The notes under the pieces: generated by a model
Told to the model about the DNA's origin: nothing
Database searches by the model: none
Seen by the model: only the letters and a program-made list of their open reading frames with translations
Source: Cinnamomum chago
Lineage: Eukaryota; Streptophyta; Magnoliopsida; Laurales; Lauraceae
Direction of reading: 5' to 3'
Assembly: GCA_038049695.1 (NCBI GenBank)
Contig: CP142453.1
Coordinates: 35,873,501-35,937,500 of the forward strand
DNA: 64,000 bases
Translations under genes and position numbers: made by a program
In this document: piece after piece, positions 34,985 through 46,358 of the stretch
Numbering within the stretch: position 1 is the stretch's first letter
Layout: each line of letters opens with the position of its first letter

Positions 34985-35637
34985 TGCAAACAAGGCCATT
35001 TTCACACCAAAGTGTGAAACTCTTTCACATCTCCCAGTTGCAAAAAGGCACAGTGCATGCAATGCATGGTGATTACATTTGGTTATCCAATTGGTAGTAG
35101 TTGTAGGATCAAGTCCCATTGACCACTTCTGTCTCTTTATCTCCCTCCAATCATGTAGGCCCATATATGTGATCCAAACTATTCAATTTGTCTATTGCTA
35201 ATAATTCCCAAGACCTTTAAGCTGATTGTCCTAAACCTTCATAGAATTTGAGCAATTTGTAGAAAGCATCCAAAAAATTTCCAGCCTATAGATCCAATTT
35301 TCTACACTTCCGCACGCATCCAATTCATGATCCAAACCATTCAGTATTCTCATATTAGCAATAAACATCAAGACAGTTAGTTTCACATCTTATATCTTCA
35401 TGGATTTAGAGACATTTTAAAAAAAAAATGTCCACGACATTCAAACACATCTAAAACCATTGGATGTACTCATTCTCTTGTGATGTATTTCAAATAGCAA
35501 AGTATTTCACGTGTAACATTTGCATACACAAAATCCATTTTCCTATCCCATGTGAAAAAGGCAAACGACCCCCAAGCTTTCTTCTCAAAACTGGCCCTTA
35601 TATTTCCTTATTTTATTGGGGCGTGTGGGTGGTAGTG

Positions 35638-35708
<71 letters not shown>

Positions 35709-37720
35709 ATCGGCTTTGTTCAGGTGAACTTTTTGTGAGCCCCAACTGTAGGGCACATTTGGGGAGGGGACCGGATGGGAAAGATCTATGTGGGACCACC
35801 CCACATATCAAGTTTGACCCCAATCCCATGCCCCTAACGCCTTCATCCGTGGTCCACAAGTTTAATGGCTTCGTATTAAAAAAAAAAAAAAATTTCAACC
35901 CTCAGTCCAATGGTCCAGTCCATTCGGATGGGTGCCAAACCTAGGGATTAATGACTATCAGCGACGTCCCTGTTTGTGCACGGTTTGGATGGGTTGTTAG
36001 GTGGGCCCCTATTGAACTAAGCCATCCCTAGATCGATGACATTAAGCTAAGATGATGATGATGCATACAAATATATTATTCAAATTAAGTCATTCTTTTA
36101 TAAGCATCTATTTCACACCTTTCAATAGGGGCCCAACTTTAAAAAATTCTAGCCATTTACATTCACCTGCCCCATGAATTAGTAGTCAACCTAATTTGGG
36201 ATTAATCATGGCAGTTAAACCACATTAGGATTTAAGCACACACAAATATATATATATATATATATAATTGAGCTTTTTTCATTAGTAACATTAACCCACA
36301 ACCACAAGGTTGCAATAGCAAGCATCTTGCACCATGCCATAGGTTCTTGTCAAGAATATATATATATAATGTATGTATATCTTACAATTAGAGAAAAACA
36401 ATAATTCTTAGCTTTCCACAAAGGTTGGAAATTACAATACCTTTCCAAATAATAATAATATTTCTTCGCTTTAAATTGAGGGTTAGAATAACTCATAGTG
36501 ATATCTGGCCCACCCCTTTATTGTTTATCCTCATACCACCTACACCCGTGAATTGGATGCATCCTAGATGGGCCCCATAGGAAGGGTGAACTTTATAAAC
36601 ACATCCACGAAAAAAAAACACACACATTATTCCAAACAAGGAAGATGAGGGGAAGAGCAAGGAGGGGTAGGAAGGTCACAAATGAGGGGAAAAGGAGGAG
36701 AAGAAAGAAGACCATGCCAATCAAGCATACGAGGGGTTTGGTTTAAATCATCTTAACTATTGATTTGAGAGTCTCGCAATTTAAGTTTTAAACATTAGAC
36801 ATTTTCATGACTAAACTCTAAAGGTGGATGTCAGTCTGATGAGTGTCAAACTGAATTCCAAGTCATTGGGATTGTGAATCGGGACTGATCATAGTTAGGT
36901 TGGGAATTGATCATAGTTGGGTCTGGGGTTGCTGTTTGCAAACATTGATCAAGGTTTGACCCTGATAAATTTATGTGCCTGCGCACATCAAATAGATATT
37001 GTCGAAAGGTTAAAGAAAATCGATAAATACAATTTATATATAAAAAAGTATTTAAGAATCTAGATACGCAAACTGTGGGCTCCACACGTGCAAGTCCCTT
37101 TGTCGAATCATTTCAGATTATCTCTCAAATTGGTCATCCCAGCATTTCATTTTGGGAAAGACAAAGAAGCAAAAATAAATAAATAAAAGAAAAGGAAGGA
37201 AAAACTAGTGGAAAGATATAAGTTATAATAAAAATTCAGTTTTCGCACATTTAACAAAATCTGCACTGCAGATACCTATTTCTATATGCCCAAAATTCAA
37301 GCAATTAAACATCCACACGCACGAACACACATGCACACGCACTTACCACACATATATCTGAATGATTGAAACATAATCATTTTTGCATTATTATTTAAAA
37401 AAAAAAAAAGTCAAGTCACCAAAAGGAAGGAATCCTTGGAAGCTGCAGAATGTTAATAAATGAGATAACAGAAACACGTTTAAAACCATATAAAAAAGAA
37501 AAAGAAAAAGAAAAGGAGGTATGTTTAACCTTTAGATGTTGAGTTCCTTCCATCATGATTTCAAGGAAGCTAATGAAATCACTAACTCATCATCTAAGTA
37601 GAGGGACAACAAGAAAATTTTCTAGACCCTATGTTTAACATTAACCCACAACCTAGCAACCTTCCACTGTGCCACGGGATTGTCTTTTCTAGAACCTATG
37701 TTGAAACATTGAGCAACATT
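34985..37720. other. Non-coding intron sequence of the FLX-like gene
   Basis: No gene is recognised. It contains the (CT)n(CA)n microsatellite, a (TA)n run near 36249-36267 and A-rich runs. Open frames near 35464-35944 are products of the microsatellite. Confidence 0.5.
35642..35709. repeat. Compound microsatellite (CT)21(CA)13
   Basis: An uninterrupted CT run at 35642-35684 passes directly into a CA run ending at 35709. Confidence 0.97.
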
Positions 37721-37721
37721 C

Positions 37722-38320
37722 CAATACCTTGGCTCAAGAATTAGTAAGGATGGAGAGATTGAGGAAGATGTAAAACATAGGATAAGAGCGGGATGATTGA
37801 AGTGGAGACTTGCTTGTAGAGTGTTGTGTGATATTGTGGTCAGCGCATACCAACAAGATTCAAGGAAGAATTCTACAAGACAACAATTAGATCAGCTATG
37901 ATTCATGGAACAAAATGTTGGCCAATCAAGAAGCAATATATGAAAAAACAAGTGTAATCGAGATTGAGAATGTTAAAATGGATGTGTGGTAAAAATAGGA
38001 AAGATAGAATCAGAAATGAGCGTTTTCGAGAGCATTTTGTGGTGGCATCAATAAAGGACAAATTAAGAAAGACTCTTTTGAGATGGTTCGGGCATATCCA
38101 AAGCAGGCTAGCAACGACACTATTAAGGAGAAGTTTTTCTATGCAAGTTGTTGGCCCACCAGAGAAAGGGGTTGGCCAAATAGGACGTGGATGGAAGTAG
38201 TAATCATAGATATGAAGAAGTGCAACCTATTAGAGAACTTGGCTTAAGATAGATTGGAATGAAGAAAAAGAATTCATGTAGTCAACCCCAATATAGTTGG
38301 GAAAAGGCTTTGATGATAAT
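37722..38320 (+). pseudogene. LINE reverse transcriptase C-terminal remnant
   Basis: Matches the C-terminal end of the plant LINE polyproteins often annotated as endonuclease-reverse transcriptase: LGSRISKDGEIEEDVKHRI, then MIHGTKCWPIKKQ, RLRMLKWMCGKNRKDRIRNE, DKLRKTLLRWFGHIQ and a final RKRIHV segment. Several stops and frame changes interrupt it (the longest clean part is 37964-38200). Endonuclease and catalytic RT regions are absent, as expected of a short degraded copy. It lies inside the large intron of the FLX-like gene. Confidence 0.8.
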
Positions 38321-39361
38321 GATGTTGTTTACATTTATCCTTTGTTCCTCTTTCTTGTATCTATAGACTGGACTTTCTCAATATATTGCCCTTAAAAAAA
38401 TGGAAACAATGTTGAGTTCCATCATATTTTGAGGAAAGTAAATGAAGTTCACGATTCATTAGCATCTTAAAGGAAGTTTAGATAAGTTATGTGTATCTAG
38501 GAACTATGTTGTTTTTTGTTTTGCTTTGTTACTTTTTCGTGTATATGAAGGCTATCCTTTCTCATCATATTGCTTCCATACCAACGACGTATCGATTCCT
38601 ACTATTTCACTTTTTTAATGAATTATTAAAGCAATATCAAACAAAAAGAAGAAAAGATTAATGAGTTGTCTCCACCCCTCGGCTACTTTAGTCTAGTCCT
38701 AACCACGGGTTGGCGAGTCTATGCTTGGTTACATAATTCTTTTTATTGATTTAGGGGAAAAAAAAAAGAGCCTTGGATATTTTTCCAAATACATTATATA
38801 TTGTAGACATAGAAATGGAATACAAATCTTAAAAAAGTTGCAAGAATAGAAACATAAGATGAATCTAAGAAATGGTGTAGGCATAACAGTCTTGAGTAAA
38901 ATACTAATATATATATATAGAGAGAGAGAGAGATCAACACCCGAAAGTATAGTTACAAGTGTAGAAATCCGATACCAGTATGAGGTTGACCAATTTGACA
39001 AATCCTAAAACCTCAGATTTTAGGATTTCACGTAATAATTAGTTAACTTAATGTAAATGTTTGTTAGGAAAAATAATGTTATGGATAAATAATAAATAAA
39101 ATTATTGTACAAATCTAACTCAAAAAAATTAAAAAAACTTATAACACTCTTAAATGGTGATGATGTACCAAATATTTTGATAGTTTAGACTGGATTTGAA
39201 AAGAAGAAAAGATGTAAGAATATTTTATCAACTACAAAATTAAATTTAGGTAGGTCCTAAATGAATCACAAAGAATGTGGTACGGTGTCATGTAAGATAC
39301 TTGTCCGGCACCGGTATATTGCCCCTTGCAAAGAATTTGTGCGACATGGCTAGACACACAC

Positions 39362-39444
39362 CTGATACATACTATAAGCATCAACATATGAACTTCCTCC
39401 ATACCCCACTTCAGGGTTTCCATATGTTCCAGAATCCATAGGAC
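39362..39444 (-). pseudogene. FLX-like exon 3
   Basis: 83 bp with a TTTCAG acceptor and a CAG/GT donor. With the single base left over from exon 2 it encodes 28 residues including GNPEVGYGGSSY and AYSMYQ, a Gly/Tyr-rich tail typical of FLX-like 3-type proteins. The exon is intact. Confidence 0.82.
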
Positions 39445-39648
39445 CTGAAAAATGTCAAACCACAAGCTACTGAGAAAGATGAAATGAGTATTGATCCATC
39501 AAAAATAATCTAATCTATTCAAGAAGGAACTATAAGATCCTGACAGGCGTGTAGCTTGTTAAGGCTCCAAGGTAAACCAAACCAAAACCGGATATTAATA
39601 GGGACAGATCCTATTCCTATTCCTGGTTATTGACACATCAATTACCCA

Positions 39649-39649
<1 letters not shown>

Positions 39650-39696
<47 letters not shown>
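39650..39696. repeat. (ATT)n microsatellite
   Basis: About fifteen uninterrupted ATT units. Confidence 0.97.
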
Positions 39697-40880
39697 TAGT
39701 TTATAACAACAATGATTTATTTTAAAAAATAAAAGGAAGCAAGGATACAAGAGATGGGAATGGAGAAGACCAGTATAAGAGTACACACTTGGGCCTGGGG
39801 TTCCATGTAATTGAACTCCTAGGAATTCTAAGACTTGATATTCCTAAAGTGGTTAAAAATGAAGAATCAAAGGTGAATATCCAAAAATGACCATCAATAA
39901 CATCCCCTTCAATGGGAAATTGAATCAAGGGGAGATGCGAAATGAATACCCAGCCATCACCCTAGTATTTCAAAACCTAGGAAAGTAAAGGTCCCATCTA
40001 CAACTCTACCTCATATCCTTCGCCCCTCACCTCTTTAATAATCTTCCAGTGGAGTTGTCCCTGTTGTTGCTTAGCTAGTTAAGGATGTGTCATGGGGCAT
40101 GAGTTCAAGTCCCTTGTAAAGAAGAAGAAAAAAAAAAAAAAAAGAAAGAAAAAAGGGACATTCGGTGGAGCTCATTTGACCATGAATTCCTATATGTTCA
40201 ATCCCTATTTTTTTTATATGCAAACAAACATGCCGATGAGGCAATTCAGTAAATAAAAGCCACAAAAGGGCAAACAGATCAAAGGGTTAGGATGATCTGA
40301 TCATTGATTTTTTATTTTTTATTTTTAAAATGCATTCTAAAACCGTTGAACTTGAGGCCTACATATCAACGGGTGAGGATGATCTGATGGACTTTAAATT
40401 TGGCACACATGCACGGGTTTATATATATTCCAAATATGTATTTATATATATAATTTCCTAACACGGTTTAGGCCGACTATAATACATACAATGTTATTTG
40501 CTTAGGTGAAGAGTAGGCAAGTACCTAATGGTGCATACCTGGGAGGAGAGGGCGAGGATAGGAAAGCCTATGTTAGGATAAAGGGCACATCCATTACAAA
40601 TCATTAGGATCTGAGCTACGATACCTAGATACTTCAAAATAGGCAACATATTGTGTCGTATCTTATCCAAATACTTCACTTCTTTACATGTAAAATCTAT
40701 GCCCTTGCCATGTCTATGGCGCGTCCCTATGTATCCATGTCTATCTTGGCATCATAGGATCTAAGACGGTGAAAATGTGGCCACCCCAAAATGGATGGCT
40801 AAAACTTTTCATGGGTCAAATCCGTAAGTGATCACATTCTAGCTGAGAGCCAAATTGGGCCCGGAGGCAATTCAAGGGAA

Positions 40881-41884
40881 CAGTGATGGAGCCAGAAATT
40901 TTTCTTAGGGGGGCAAAAGTTTCTCATAGTGAGAAATTTGAGAAAAAATTAGAAACTTTATTACACTATACCTCAAAACTGTTATTACATTAAAATGGGT
41001 ACAAAAAGTTAGTAGCTAGTTATTAAATTATACCCCAAAAATATTTTAAAAAAGGATGAATCTAGATTGCTCTTTATATCCAACAATGATAAAAATGGGT
41101 ACGAAGACTAGAGAAGAATTGTAAATTGGATAACCATAGCATTTTTCTCATGAAGTGATCTTAATTAAAAACTAAATAAAATATTTAATTAAAATTAAAT
41201 AATTATCTAGAACATAATATGGGGTTGACGTTTATAAACAAGTCATGATCTTTGGCCCATTATTTAGAGCCCAAATCCTTTCCAAAACTTTAATAAAACC
41301 ACTAACCATGATGGAACCTTTGACATGTAATTAGTATAAAAAAAAATTTAAGCACCTCTATTTATAGCGACCTGAAATTTCTTATTTAGGAATTAAATTA
41401 GATTTAAGGTCATCCAAATTTTGAAGTAAAATGTTAAAACCTCAAAATGTGATAATAAATTAAAACAGCCGTGGTGATTATTATTATTATTTTATTTTTT
41501 TGATAACCCAGCTGTGGTGATTATGATTTTCAAACCTTGAGAGGATTAAGATTCTAGGCTCAATAATGGGCAAAAAAAAAAAAAGAAAGAAAGAATAACA
41601 AGAGAAAAACCACAGCATAATGCATTACCTTATTGGTGATTTGATGAGTTGTCCTTTTTATGAGAAAAAGACCAAATTCCCCTCATATGTTTTAGAAGTT
41701 TCATTCTTTATTGAGAGGGAAAAAAGATTATTGTCGAGCAAAAATGAGAAAAAGAAAAGTTAAGGAGGGGCGAAAAGGATAGGATCAAAATATATCTATC
41801 CATATCTTTCTCCTTATTTAAAGGGAATGAATAAGTTGAGAGGGGGCAATTGACCCCTCTCAACATTATGTACCTCCATCCCTA
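40881..41884. mobile_element. Non-autonomous hAT (Tip100-like) transposon, 1004 bp
   Basis: Flanked by a perfect 8-bp target duplication CAAGGGAA (40873-40880 and 41885-41892), the length made by hAT transposases. The left end reads CAGTGATGGAGCCAGAAAT and the right end, read inward, TAGGGATGGAGGTAC, giving a short imperfect inverted repeat, followed on both sides by G-rich segments. There is no transposase frame. It lies in the intron between exons 2 and 3 of the FLX-like gene. Confidence 0.8.
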
Positions 41885-41892
41885 CAAGGGAA

Positions 41893-44304
41893 TGCTAGGA
41901 CTCAAGAGGGGAAATGGTGAAGAGGTTGACTTTGCACGGACTCTCATCATGATTTTCACTTAAGCTATGTTGCTCAGGTGATCATCGACTCAATAAACAA
42001 ATATCGGAGTACGGCCCATAAAAAACTTCAACCTTACCCAGTTACTAATAGAGAAAATAAAAAGGGCCAACTCGAATTTCTTGAGTTGGATCAACTGGGT
42101 AACTGATTAATCAGACCCCTTCTACAACCTTACATAGGATCATGGTCAGTATTCTAGATTAATGATCTAAATGGCCCATCCAGGGGATAGAAGACATCCT
42201 AGATATGACAATGATGCTAACATTCCCTTGAAGAATAACCAGTATTGATTCTCTCAATTTAAGAACAAAGGACAACCTGAAATTTTAGTTACCATCCAAT
42301 TAAAAAAAAGGGAGAACAACGGACAATTCCATGGCTCCTTTTTTCCCTGTCAACCAAAAAAAAAGTAATAATCTAGTATAAGATATACCAGCACCAGGTT
42401 CCTTTTACATTTCATCCTCCATATGGGCAAATCATTCAAATTTACTTGGTGCCGGACAGTTCTGAAAAGGAAAAGCATCCGGAATAGGATATATGAACAG
42501 TTTCATTCAATTTCGGATGAAGCAAGGGTGACTCGTCCTGGTTCATCCAAAAATCAACCAATACTAAGTGAGTTGCCCCAAGCAACTTGTCTGATGGGTT
42601 CAATACGAGCCCAAAACCCCTTTAACATGCTCTTTTGCATCATTTTTCAACCCTACTTCATTTGCTTTACTTCCCCTTTCTCATTTCCCGCCTTTTACAT
42701 CTCTCGTGAAGTTATTGTGTGCTAGAAACTCCCTTGCAATTGCAAGATTTCATCATCTTCCATGATCTTCCTAGGGTTTTGATTCTTCTCTCTCATTCTT
42801 ACATTTTCTTTCTTCCTACCTTTCATTTCTTACTCTTAAGGCTTATAAGACCTAGGTCTACCAAGTACCAACTCTTGACCTAAGAATCAATATTTCAAGC
42901 TCTACTATTGAGAACAAGACATGAACACAAGAGTTTATTATTATTATTTTTGGTTAATGAGTGTTCTACTTAAAAGAAAACATACATTAAATTTTACACA
43001 CTTTAAGTATTTAAGGATTCCTCTATTAGCTATATGAAGCCATGAGCATCACGTCAATGTTCCGCAAGACTATAAAAGTCTCTATATTTAAGATGAGATA
43101 ACATGCCAAGACACTCATGGTTGACTGGTGTTGGCACCTTATTATCACACATATGCCTGGGGAGGTCCTCAAGTTTAAAGTATCACACCAGACTACTTGT
43201 CCAACTTAGCAAAAAGCTAAAAAATAAATAAAACAAAAGATGAGATAACACTGACAAATCTTATTTGGACATTTTACCTGATTTTCACTCTCTTATTATT
43301 CTGTTTTTTTTTTTTTTTAATCTTTTAGTAACATTTTATGACCGGCACACCCATATGGCCCATCACGGACGACAATGATTTGTCCTGGTCAAAACCAGCA
43401 CTGCATTTGATTATACTGCCTCCACTATTGCTAGTAACAATGCCTCATTGGAACCTTTAGAGCCTAAAGACTTTGAAAATACCAATCTCATTGAATCACA
43501 ACTGTCTAGAAGAATGCCTCCCTTACTAGTTTTCCTGCCCCCACACCATCAACATTAAATCTCAAGCACCCAATGCAGAGTACTCATTCTTAGAAAGAGG
43601 AAAAAGAAAAAAGAAAAAAAAAAAAAAAGAGAGAGTGCCCATTTCCTCTTTGTTCCATACCAATTTTAGGGGTATGTCCAATTTCTGCAAATACCATCAA
43701 AATTGATATGCTAGAATTCCTTCCCAAAACCGACCCTACTTTCAGTAGTACTTTTTTTTTATTCAAAATGAGATCCTTATCATTCTTCCTCGCTCCTAAA
43801 AAACCTCTTTTTTTTTTCTTTCTTGCCTTACCGCCACCCACCTGTGAAAAGGATGATTGCTTGCACCATCCAAGAATGTTATTGCCCAGAAAATCGGACC
43901 GATCCAATGATAGTAACTATCAGTTTAAGATGATAATAAAACATTGCTTTTGGGGCCCAAGAAATCTAGCTTAATATTTAAGGTGATTAATCCAATTGAA
44001 TACAACTCCAATCATAATCACGTTTCAGTGTATACCAATTCAAAGATTGTAGGTTTGTGTAAGGGGTATTGACTGATCCCGCCATGCCACACCTGAAAGG
44101 GCACCTTAAAAGACTGCCCACTAGCAAGAGGTCAGGACCCTAAAGTTCCTCCTGCGCAAATAAAGGATCATAAAAGAACATTTTGATATGCACATACAGA
44201 AGCTTGCATATCGAGAGGGAAGTATCTATCAAAATGACATAATTGGGTTCATCTCTATAACAAGCTAACTGAGAGCACAATAAACAGGCAGTCAAAAGGA
44301 ATAC
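41893..44304. other. Intron sequence without recognised genes
   Basis: AT-rich. A 100-codon open frame at 42423-42725 (plus) and frames near 43590-43974 lack recognisable motifs and are probably chance. Confidence 0.5.
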
Positions 44305-44477
44305 CTGGATTTGCTGCCGCCGCAGCAGCAGCTGCTGCCTGGGCTCTTTTCTCTGCATTAGCCAGTTCAACCCTTAGTTTTTCAATCTCCTGGGCCATGG
44401 AAATCATGCTCTTCTCCATTGCCTCACTTTGTTCGAGGTTATCGGCATATGCTTTTTTCTCATACTCAACAGCTGCC
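44305..44477 (-). pseudogene. FLX-like exon 2
   Basis: 173 bp, acceptor GGGCAG, donor CAG/GT. It encodes the end of the coiled coil (YEKKAYADNLE, MEKSMISMAQEIEKLRVEL) and an Ala run made of GCN codons. Joined to exon 1 it gives RGRAAVEYE, the family reading. This exon is intact. Confidence 0.85.
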
Positions 44478-44596
44478 CTGCCCAAATATAAAAACAAGAA
44501 ACCTGCAAAATGAAAGCAATCTGAATATACACAGAAGAACTACTTGAAGTAAATCCATTTGATAATCACAAACTGAAATACATTTTAATTAACAAC

Positions 44597-44963
44597 CTGC
44601 CCCTTTGGATGTCCTTCTGCATCCCCTCAAGCTCAGCCTGGATATCCGGAAAGTGCCGCAACTCGGAGTGTGTTCGTAGATGCCACGGATACGGACGTCG
44701 CGATCGGCCTTGAGGTCAGTGGCAACGGTGGAGGAGCGGCGGAGAGCTCTTGTTTGAGGGCGACATGGGTGGCGGCGAGGCGCTGGTTGTTGAGGAGGAG
44801 GGTCTGGAGGTCGTGGTGTTGGGCGGCGAGGCGGTCTTTGAGGATTTGGGAGGGGGTGAGGAAGAGGGTTAGGGTTTTGGAGGAGGGATGGATGGGGAAG
44901 GATTGGGGGTTTGTAGTCCCTAAGATTCAAGATATGTGGGAGTTTGGGGTTTCATCCCGCCAT
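44597..44963 (-). pseudogene. FLX-like exon 1, degenerate
   Basis: GC-rich. The start at 44963 reads Met-Ala-Gly-stop, though the family begins Met-Ala-Gly. LKDRLAAQHHDLQTLLLNNQ and THVALKQELSAA are in one frame, TVATDLKADRDV in the next, and HFPDIQAELEGMQKDIQRGR in the third. The expected middle of the coiled coil between these parts is missing. The donor (CAG/GTTGTT at 44597) remains in phase with exon 2. Confidence 0.8.
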
Positions 44964-46358
44964 GCCTCTCTGTCTGTGTTTTTTCTGTCTCCCTCTCTCT
45001 TTCTACTTGGTTTGCTTGGCTATTTTGATCATTGGTTGATTTCAAGTTAGGGTTCATAGATCACATGGAAGGACACTAGGGTTGCAAATGCGTATCCAAT
45101 TGTTGATTACAGAAAAGTTTCGACCCAAAACAATCGGATCAATTCATAAACGGTCTGGGTCGGGAACCCAATTTAGGTTCCATTTGATAAATGGATCTAG
45201 TTCGGGTCCATATAGATTCCGACCGGTGGCCCCAACATATGGGTCATTGATATTACAAACTGTATCTCAACGTAAAAAATTTTAGGACATTTTTTATATA
45301 TAATACTAGAGGCAGTAGACTTAATACACGGTTATAAGTTGAATGATATACTTATTTTAAGAAATAATACAAAAAATGAAGAAAAGTTTAAACCAGTTTT
45401 GAAACTAGATCTATTCGTCTAGGTGGACCCGATACCGGAACCAGATCCGGGTTTTTCTATCGGAACCGGGTCATACAATACCACACTATACATTGCGTAT
45501 TTTGAAGTGTCGATGCATCATAGGTGGTATTGAGCGATTGATCCCGAGGTGGGGAGATTGTATCATAAGTTGTATACTGCTCAACCCATAGCCTAGGACC
45601 ACATTTTGCTCTGGGAAGTCGAGGGCTTGATACTGCACTATCACACTGGGACACAGGAGATTTATCCAGCTCCCCCTAGGTTGTGTACCACTAATGACTC
45701 ACCCATCCAGGAAAAAATATTGCTGGATTCTGGCTTATTTTATCTTCTGGACTGGTAATAAAAATGTGTGGCCCATTCCTTTAATAGGTGCGAACTTGTG
45801 AATTTGAACTGGTTTTTAGCTTCAGCAGTTGGGACGTCCAGCAACAATCCATTTTCTAAATTTGAATCTGTATTACTTCGTTTGAATTGGCTTAGGCATG
45901 GATGGGATTTCTAAGCAAGGAAGAAGAGAAAAAAGTAGAAGCAAAAATAAAACATATTGCCCGAAATTACTAAAGATCATAACAGAATTGCAATCACAAT
46001 GAAGATGCAGAAGATGTAAATACTGTCGGGAAGCTATAGAACTGATGGCATGATAAATGATATTATTAGAAATATGAAGTACAAATGTCAAAAACCATCA
46101 CAAATGTTACACCTTCAATGAGGTATCAAACGATTATCTTCTCAATGGAGAGCCTACTGCCTAGTTTTCTGAACCCATGTTGCCGAGCTTCGTGCCAATC
46201 CACAAAAATGAAAAGAGAGCATGGAGCACTTGTACAAGCATACCGCCATCACAACCCAAGGCTGTCTTCTCATAAGAACGATCGTTGCAGTTCACGGCCA
46301 TAGGCACAATATGCCAGAATAATGATGTTGATAATTATTCCAACAGATAAAATTAAGT
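44964..46358. other. Interval between FLX-like and MTERF genes
   Basis: No coding sequence recognised. It should contain the FLX-like promoter region and the 3' untranslated end of the MTERF gene, both transcribed on the minus strand. A run of GAACCCGG-like segments lies at about 45150-45480. Confidence 0.45.

Larger units (their letters stand above)
38321..40880. other. Intron sequence around FLX-like exon 3
   Basis: Apart from exon 3 (39362-39444, see gene entry) nothing coding is recognised. It contains (TA)n(GA)n at about 38910-38932 and an (ATT)n microsatellite at 39650-39696. Confidence 0.5.
22147..44963 (-). pseudogene. FLX-like gene (FLOWERING LOCUS C EXPRESSOR family), damaged, with TE-filled introns
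   Basis: Coiled-coil family that supports FRIGIDA-dependent FLC expression in Arabidopsis. Exon 1 is 44963-44597, exon 2 44477-44305, exon 3 39444-39362, and the last exon is the array at 22147-23239. Exon 2 reads AAVEYEKKAYADNLE and KLRVELANAEKRAQ followed by a run of Ala. Exon 3 ends GYGGSSYVDAYSMYQ. Exon borders are GT-AG and the phases match from exon 1 through exon 4. Exon 1 keeps LLLNNQRLAATHVALKQEL and, in other frames, ATDLKADRD and DIQAELEGMQKDIQRG, but the start reads Met-Ala-Gly-stop, there are at least two frameshifts, and roughly 50 coiled-coil codons are missing. The intron between exons 3 and 4 is about 16 kb and contains the nested Copia pair and a LINE. The intron between exons 2 and 3 contains a hAT element. 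Probably a pseudogene, although exons 2 to 4 remain spliceable. Confidence 0.8.

Noticed and set aside
35464-35944. Several small open frames
   Set aside because: They come from the (CT)n(CA)n microsatellite and its flanks.
44670-45050. 126-codon plus-strand frame
   Set aside because: Antisense of the GC-rich FLX-like exon 1; composition only.
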